Of a stretch of DNA of 9,112 nucleotides, positions 5,901-9,112 are shown one piece after another (the stretch's first letter is position 1; each line of letters begins with the position of its first letter). The stretch spans positions 1-9,112 of the forward strand of contig JAWLFY010000181.1 of assembly GCA_041685355.1 (NCBI GenBank). Direction: 5' to 3'. The notes beneath the pieces are model-generated. The model was given only the letters and a program-made list of their open reading frames with translations, did not search any database and was not told where the DNA came from. The position numbers and the translations under genes were made by a program. The stretch is from JAWLFY01 sp041685355 (lineage in GTDB: Bacteria; Planctomycetota; Planctomycetia; Pirellulales; Pirellulaceae).

Positions 5901-6459
5901 CTTCGTCAGCGGGTTGATCCTGTTGTTCGAACAGCCGATCCGGGTCGGCGACATCGTCACGATCGGCGACACCACCGGGACGGTTTCTCGGATCCGGATC
6001 CGGGCGACGACGGTCACGAATTATGACCGCCAGGAATTGGTGATCCCGAACAAGGATTTGATCACCGGGCGGCTGATCAACTGGACGTTGTCGGACGCGT
6101 TGAACCGGATCGTGGTCGAGGTCGGGGTGGCATACGGGAGCGACACGAATCTGGCCTGTCAGTTGCTCCACGAGGTGTGCGCCGACCATCCGAACTTGAC
6201 CACCGACCCCGCCCCGATCGTGACGTTCGAGGGCTTCGGCGATTCGACGCTGAATCTTGTGATGCGATGCTACCTCCCGAACCTCGAGAGGCGTCTCGCG
6301 ACGATTCACGACTTGCACACGATGATCGACCAGCGATTCCGGGACGCGGGGATCGAGATCGCGTTCCCGCAGCGGGATTTGCACGTCCGGTCGCTGCCGC
6401 CCGAATTGCTGCGGTTGCCCGAAGCGGCGGAGGGGGGCCAAGGGGGCGCGGCGAGCTAG
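2983..6459 (+). CDS. Large MscK/MscM-type mechanosensitive ion channel
   Basis: A 1158-residue inner-membrane channel that opens under membrane tension to release solutes after hypo-osmotic shock. I chose the ATG at 2983 because it gives a typical signal peptide: basic N-terminus (MSRFVRRF), hydrophobic core near 22-36, and probable cleavage after VASGA at about 39. The frame stays open back to a TTG at 2866, which would bury this signal. Residues about 70-500 are charged, alanine- and glutamate-rich, and predicted coiled coil (the periplasmic MscS-porin-like region). About 11 membrane helices follow, near 532-553, 580-604, 620-638, 661-683, 690-712, 736-757, 764-789, 834-855, 881-903, 921-946 and 951-982. 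The MscS core is clear: GLGFGLQEIFANFVSGLILL, EQPIRVGDIV, then the beta domain with VIPNKDLITG (about 1020-1029). Length and layout match E. coli MscK (KefA) and MscM (YjeP). No Shine-Dalgarno sequence is evident. Confidence 0.93.
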   Translation: MSRFVRRFVAWPARLRFPVWLEWSAAVAGLLVVGVASGADRTDGGMLVAMRFQEADAAEEAEPEPASAAEAVEPVTVDSVTKRLEAVKGDESIDPLRKEPLVETLSGTLESLRQRVADAEEAARHKSALEDVSSRMAKARAEAEAASNPVEGPPAYLPITRVREGKSAADTEVAEARDQLQRVQKTIQERQSVKDSLPSQIQEARSRVADLESGAVPELADDPEGRLRRAREAKRLADLEAARQRLERLTQYQRLIEAETDLLPLQEKAAKTRLQKAEAEAKAWAEALSKRRESQLQGSLNRYRAELEREGIAPDRSLLLGRKDLQEYWFYIVGETSEYDQQQNREASRAKEYRDSLTDIREQIAEHREKGRALGGSLGLRLRLEKNSLPTVRQIQTEIAEVDAKIEMAEVKRSEATLVLESARRSSDEDFSGEMRFVLPRIDGGVHPTEERLLEEYLEDIRVYYSTLINLQATLDDKRDAVAQLRAEIDAHVLWVPNHPRFRLDDFRRAWVATERLFHPTELKRTGAALITGLLRRPDLLLLAVVSIGTLAFGGPRVRRKLAALGKEASPMQVVSLRPTWLALLLTVIQSFPLPLLLWVLGQAIRVGLEADRADMSIAPGLELAALLIWPIELLRQIIRPNGLLTAHFGVADRSVKSLRMGLRVLIDVGLPLVVIWSVGQRLVSMGVDATLGRLVFCLGMLLLSYEMWVALHPDKGVLCRRLELDPEGWLSRLRGVWLTLGIGFPLVLAGLTIAGYSFGAASLVECLYGTLWLGILTLLAFGFIKRWLLTHRRRLAVAARQKRAEAIEAGLIEEDQPQEATLDISEINAQTSRLLRTVFTVTALIGLAWVWAPVFPAIDYLDRVQLWPAGVDEDQNKRWVTLASLVKAMPVLFLTVVAVRNLPGLIEGMLLERLPLQKAARYAIVSLTTYALVMVGLIWAAWTLGFQWQNIQWLVAALGVGLGFGLQEIFANFVSGLILLFEQPIRVGDIVTIGDTTGTVSRIRIRATTVTNYDRQELVIPNKDLITGRLINWTLSDALNRIVVEVGVAYGSDTNLACQLLHEVCADHPNLTTDPAPIVTFEGFGDSTLNLVMRCYLPNLERRLATIHDLHTMIDQRFRDAGIEIAFPQRDLHVRSLPPELLRLPEAAEGGQGGAAS

Positions 6460-6505
6460 TTTGACGGCGCCCGTTTCTTTCCGCGGAGTGTCGCTCGCCC
6501 GATCC

Positions 6506-6560
6506 CTTTTGCAGATCGAAGCCTGCGGCGTGCGGCGCACCGAACTTTTGCGGGCAAAAG
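6506..6560. promoter_or_regulatory. Candidate operator: palindrome plus extra half-site upstream of uxuB
   Basis: CTTTTGC (6545-6551), GG, GCAAAAG (6554-6560) is a perfect 7-2-7 palindrome. A third copy of the half-site CTTTTGC lies at 6506-6512, 39 bp upstream in direct orientation. Both are in the only gap before the uxuB-kdgK pair, and the palindrome ends 57 bp before the chosen uxuB start. This arrangement suits a dimeric repressor such as a LacI- or GntR-type protein, but no regulator gene is in the window, so the assignment is inference. A TTGACG at 6461-6466 resembles a -35 box, but no matching -10 is seen. Confidence 0.4.
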
Positions 6561-6617
6561 CCGACCATGAACCCTCCCTGGCCGGGCCTGAGCGGTTCGG
6601 ATAGATTCTCCTCCACC

Positions 6618-7427
6618 ATGAACAATCTATTTGACCTCAGTGATGACGTCGCCGTGGTGATCGGCGGGACCGGAGAGTTGGGCGGACAGATGTCGCAGGC
6701 GTTGGCGTCGGCCGGCGCGAAGGTCGCTGTCGTGGGCCGCAGTGTCGAACGGGGCGAGGCCCGCGTGAAACGGATCGGCGACGCGGGGGGCGAGGCACAA
6801 TTTTTCGCGGCCGACGGGCTGCATGCGGAATCGCTCGATGAGGCCCGCCTGTCGATCGAATCGTGGGCCGGGACCGCGACCGTCCTGATCAACGCTGCCG
6901 GGGGAAATCGTCCCGAGGCGACGATCGGGCCGGGGGGCGATTTTTGCGGACTACCGCTCGACGCGTGGCGCGACGTGTTTGACCTCAACTTGGTCGGCGG
7001 GGCGTTGCTTCCCAGCCAGGTCTTTGGCCGCGGGATGGTCGACGCGGGTGTCGGCAGCATCATCAATATCGCGTCGATGTCGGGGATCATCCCGTTGTCG
7101 CGGGTCGTCGCTTATTCGGCGGCGAAGGCGGCCGTGATCAACCTGACGAGCTGGCTCGCCCGCGAGTGGGCGAGCAGCGGGGTCCGCGTCAACGCGATCA
7201 GTCCCGGGTTCTTTCCGGCCGAACAGAATCGAAAGCTTCTCTTCAACGACGACGGAAGCTACACCGAACGGGGCGGCCAAATCATCGGGCATACTCCGAT
7301 GGCCCGCTTTGGGAAACCGGAAGAGCTGGCCGGCGTCGCGATCTGGTTGGCGAGTCGCCGGGCGTCGTCGTTCGTCACTGGCCAGAACGTCTCGGTCGAT
7401 GGCGGGTTCGCCTCGGTCACGATCTGA
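6618..7427 (+). CDS. uxuB: SDR-family D-mannonate oxidoreductase (fructuronate reductase, UxuB type)
   Basis: A 269-residue cytosolic short-chain dehydrogenase predicted to interconvert D-fructuronate and D-mannonate using NAD(P)H. The ATG at 6618 starts MNNLFDL, the usual family N-terminus; an in-frame ATG at 6567 would add 17 atypical residues and sit only 6 bp after the palindrome. Visible features are the Rossmann glycine motif GGTGELGG (16-23), Arg41 after the second strand (suggesting NADP preference), NAAG (92-95), Asn124, catalytic Ser153, and Tyr166 with Lys170 in YSAAK. The C-terminal part, with SPGFFPAEQNR (195-205), GHTPMARFG and SFVTGQNVSVDGGF, resembles Bacillus-type UxuB rather than generic SDRs. 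The kdgK gene 111 bp downstream on the same strand supports a hexuronate role. Alternatives are gluconate 5-dehydrogenase or KduD-type enzymes. Confidence 0.8.
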   Translation: MNNLFDLSDDVAVVIGGTGELGGQMSQALASAGAKVAVVGRSVERGEARVKRIGDAGGEAQFFAADGLHAESLDEARLSIESWAGTATVLINAAGGNRPEATIGPGGDFCGLPLDAWRDVFDLNLVGGALLPSQVFGRGMVDAGVGSIINIASMSGIIPLSRVVAYSAAKAAVINLTSWLAREWASSGVRVNAISPGFFPAEQNRKLLFNDDGSYTERGGQIIGHTPMARFGKPEELAGVAIWLASRRASSFVTGQNVSVDGGFASVTI

Positions 7428-7443
7428 TCGATTCGGTCACGAT
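7413..7443 (+). repeat. 11-bp direct repeat across the uxuB stop codon
   Basis: TCGGTCACGAT occurs at 7413-7423, inside the last codons of uxuB, and again at 7433-7443, a 20-bp period. It looks like a small tandem duplication at the gene's 3' end. A regulatory role is not indicated. Confidence 0.5.
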
Positions 7444-7499
7444 TGATGACGAGTCACCCGCCGTGTCCACTTTTCCCAACTTTATCCCAACCCCCACAT

Positions 7500-7528
7500 C
7501 GCCGGCTGTCGTGGCTGGCGGCGGAGAG
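7500..7528 (+). promoter_or_regulatory. Hairpin and ribosome binding site ahead of kdgK
   Basis: Bases 7500-7506 pair with 7514-7520 (7 bp including one G-T), with a seven-base loop. GGAGAG (7523-7528) follows and lies ten bases before the ATG at 7539, supporting that start. The stem is next to the ribosome binding site and might affect translation, which is inference. Confidence 0.4.
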
Positions 7529-7538
7529 CTGAAATTCG

Positions 7539-8627
7539 ATGAGCGGACTTCAAATTCCCGAAAGCGGCAAGGAACTCGACTTCGTTTCCCTCGGTGCGAT
7601 GGTGCATCGGCTCGACCCGGGGGTGACCCCGTTCCGAACGGCAAGCCAGTTCGAGGTGCACGTCTCGGGGGGAGAATACAACTGTGCGGCGAATCTGGCG
7701 TCCTGTTTCGGGCTCGACACCGGGATCGTCACGGCGATGGTCGATAACGGGATCGGCGAGCTGATCCGGCGGCAGGTGCGGGCGATGGGCGTGCGACCGT
7801 TTTACAAGCACTTCAAGCATGACGGCGTCCGCGGGCCGAACATGGCGACGGTTTATAGCGACCGGGGCCAAGGTGTCCGCGCCCCGGTAGTGTTTTACAA
7901 TCGCGCGAACGAGGCCGGTGCGATGCTCAAGCCGGGCGATTTCGATTGGGATCAGATCTTTGGCGGCGGTTGTCGATGGTTCCACAGCGGCGGGATTTTT
8001 GCCGCGTTGTCCGAGACGACCGCCCCGCTGATCGTCGAAGGGATGCGGGCCGCCGGGAAAGTCGGGGCGATCCGTTCGTTCGACCTGAACTATCGGGCGA
8101 AACTTTGGGACACGATCGGCGGGCTCGCGCAGGGGCAAAAGATGTGCGCCGAGATCGTCGAGAACGTCGACTGCCTGATCGGGAACGAGGAAGACCTGCA
8201 GAAGGGACTCGGTTTGAAGGGGCCCGACGTCGAAAAGAAGTCACAGGGCAAGCTCGACACCGACAACTTCTTTCACATGATCGACGAGGCCGTCAAGAAG
8301 TTTCCGAACATCAAGGTGGTGGCAACGACGCTCCGCGAAGTCCACTCCACCAACCGGCATTCGTGGAGCGCCGTGCTTTGGTACGACGGTCAGCGGTTCG
8401 TCGCCCCGACCGCGGAGCTTGACGTGATCGATCGGATCGGCGGCGGCGACGGGTTCGCCTCGGGGTTGATCTACGGGTTGCTCGACGGGAGGTCGCCGGA
8501 GGACGCGCTGCGACTGGGTTGGGCCCACGGTGCCTTGCTGACCACGTTCCCCGGGGACGTGTCGCGGGCGGTCTTGCCCGAAGTCGAAGCGTTCGCGAAG
8601 GGTGGCAGCGCTCGGGTCCAGCGGTAA
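7539..8627 (+). CDS. kdgK: 2-keto-3-deoxygluconate kinase, PfkB family
   Basis: A 362-residue cytosolic sugar kinase predicted to phosphorylate 2-keto-3-deoxy-D-gluconate with ATP to KDPG, the entry to the lower Entner-Doudoroff route. The PfkB fold is shown by the substrate-side motif GGEYNCAANLA (44-54), FDLNYRAKLW (181-190, characteristic of KdgK), NEEDL (216-220), and the anion-hole and catalytic-base motif DRIGGGDGF (298-306) with Asp304 as base. Most PfkB kinases have DTTGAGD here; the DRIGGGD form is typical of KdgK. The protein is longer than the 309-residue E. coli enzyme, mainly through a Lys/Asp-rich segment at about 221-258. The ATG at 7539 has GGAGAG ten bases upstream. Together with uxuB it indicates hexuronate catabolism; the dehydratase and aldolase genes are outside the window. 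Confidence 0.88.
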   Translation: MSGLQIPESGKELDFVSLGAMVHRLDPGVTPFRTASQFEVHVSGGEYNCAANLASCFGLDTGIVTAMVDNGIGELIRRQVRAMGVRPFYKHFKHDGVRGPNMATVYSDRGQGVRAPVVFYNRANEAGAMLKPGDFDWDQIFGGGCRWFHSGGIFAALSETTAPLIVEGMRAAGKVGAIRSFDLNYRAKLWDTIGGLAQGQKMCAEIVENVDCLIGNEEDLQKGLGLKGPDVEKKSQGKLDTDNFFHMIDEAVKKFPNIKVVATTLREVHSTNRHSWSAVLWYDGQRFVAPTAELDVIDRIGGGDGFASGLIYGLLDGRSPEDALRLGWAHGALLTTFPGDVSRAVLPEVEAFAKGGSARVQR

Positions 8628-8628
8628 C

Positions 8629-8654
8629 GCGGCGGGACGGCTCCCGTCTGCCGC
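8629..8654 (+). terminator. Strong hairpin just after kdgK, terminator-like but without a T-run
   Basis: Two bases after the kdgK stop, GCGGC (8629-8633) pairs with GCCGC (8650-8654) and GACGG (8636-8640) with CCGTC (8644-8648), around a CTC loop and a small internal bulge. The position fits the end of the uxuB-kdgK transcript. No T-tract follows, so it may instead act as an RNA-stabilising 3' end or work with a termination factor. Confidence 0.4.
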
Positions 8655-9017
8655 GGCGAGAGATCCGTTCTGTGCCGCGCCGCCGACGAATCGTTACCCG
8701 CCATGCCGGTGCGGCGAGTGGCGTGACCTGGCGTTTGTTCGGTCTCAAAACACCGTAAATCGGATCGCTTTTTGCCCTGACCACCTCGGCCTGGACGTGT
8801 CTTGCGTTCTTGACCGCGCACGGGATCGGGTGATTTCGTGATCGGACCGAACCGGCCGATCGCGTCCGAGGTCGCGTTGGGCAACGTGGCGCCGTCGTGG
8901 GACATCGTTGAGCGACGCATGACCTTCCGAGCTGCGGAGGTATCGCGAACCGATGACCCCGGATCGACACCGGTCAGCGACGTGGCTGAAACTTGTAGCG
9001 GATTTCAACGTCAAGAG
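8655..9017. other. Intergenic region between kdgK and tRNA-Leu
   Basis: About 360 bp without a gene I can support. Open frames overlap the end of kdgK or the tRNA and lack recognisable motifs or ribosome binding sites. A weak inverted repeat GATCGG/CCGATC lies at 8840-8861. No convincing promoter or terminator with a T-run is visible. Confidence 0.5.
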
Positions 9018-9103
9018 TGCCCAGGGCGGGACTCGAACCCGCACAGCCGTATCCGGCCGGGGGATTTTAAGTCCCCTGTGTCTGCCAATTCCACCACCTG
9101 GGC
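9018..9103 (-). tRNA. tRNA-Leu (anticodon TAA)
   Basis: A complete 86-nt class II tRNA on the minus strand, starting at 9103. The acceptor stem is GCCCAGG/CCTGGGC with discriminator A at 9018. The anticodon stem GGGGA/TCCCC encloses CTTAAAA, giving anticodon TAA, which reads TTA and TTG leucine codons. A long variable arm (GCCG/CGGC) and the T arm GCGGG-TTCGAGT-CCCGC follow. The CCA end is not encoded. TTG is abundant in the neighbouring host genes, so this isoacceptor should be well used. Confidence 0.97.
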
Positions 9104-9112
9104 GTGCCGTAA

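Noticed and set aside
5010..6026. Plus-strand open frame of 338 codons inside the channel gene
   Set aside because: The overlapping frame encodes clear membrane helices and the MscS motif; this one is an Arg/Gly/Asp-rich shadow.
5485..7090. Long minus-strand open frames of 351 and 337 codons
   Set aside because: They are antisense to the channel and uxuB genes, rich in Arg, Pro and Asp as expected for complementary reading of GC-rich codons, and have no domain motifs.
8840..8861. GATCGG/CCGATC inverted repeat as a terminator
   Set aside because: The stem is only 6 bp with a 10-base loop and no T-run. Such matches are frequent in GC-rich DNA.
8602..9044. Open frames between kdgK and tRNA-Leu (79 codons plus, 99 codons minus)
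   Set aside because: One overlaps the end of kdgK and the other is read through the tRNA 3' end, a common source of false short proteins.
1..9112. CRISPR arrays, toxin-antitoxin or defence gene pairs, rRNA genes
   Set aside because: No regularly spaced repeats, no small paired genes with suitable motifs and no rRNA-like sequence were seen on either strand.

Overview
The window looks like GC-rich bacterial chromosome. I suspect a planctomycete: host genes favour GGG, CGG, TCG and TTG codons, Shine-Dalgarno signals are weak, and a very large MscK/MscM-type channel sits beside sugar-acid catabolism genes. No rRNA or other taxonomic marker is present, so this is an inference. No CRISPR array, toxin-antitoxin pair or defence gene is visible, and I found no clear new multi-gene system.

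Left part (1-2510). A complete insertion sequence of the IS66 family occupies 215-2185. It has imperfect terminal inverted repeats beginning GTAAGCGC, a perfect 8-bp target duplication (GCATTCCT), and one intact transposase gene that joins a TnpA-like helix-turn-helix to a TnpC-like DDE transposase. The flanks (1-206 and 2194-2510) have no convincing gene. The right flank holds a tRNA-3'-end-like relic with overlapping inverted repeats, 165 bp beyond the 3' end of an intact tRNA-Pro(CGG) on the minus strand.

Middle (2585-6459). A roughly 400-bp G-rich intergenic stretch with two G-quadruplex-type motifs precedes a 1158-residue mechanosensitive channel. The channel has a signal peptide, a long periplasmic coiled-coil region, about 11 membrane helices and a C-terminal MscS domain. 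It probably protects the cell from hypo-osmotic shock.

Right part (6460-9112). An SDR-family D-mannonate oxidoreductase (UxuB type) is followed 111 bp later by 2-keto-3-deoxygluconate kinase (KdgK). Both act in hexuronate breakdown: fructuronate to mannonate, then (via a dehydratase not in the window) KDG to KDPG. A perfect palindrome with an extra half-site lies upstream of the pair and is a candidate operator. A strong hairpin follows kdgK. The window ends with a tRNA-Leu(TAA) on the minus strand.
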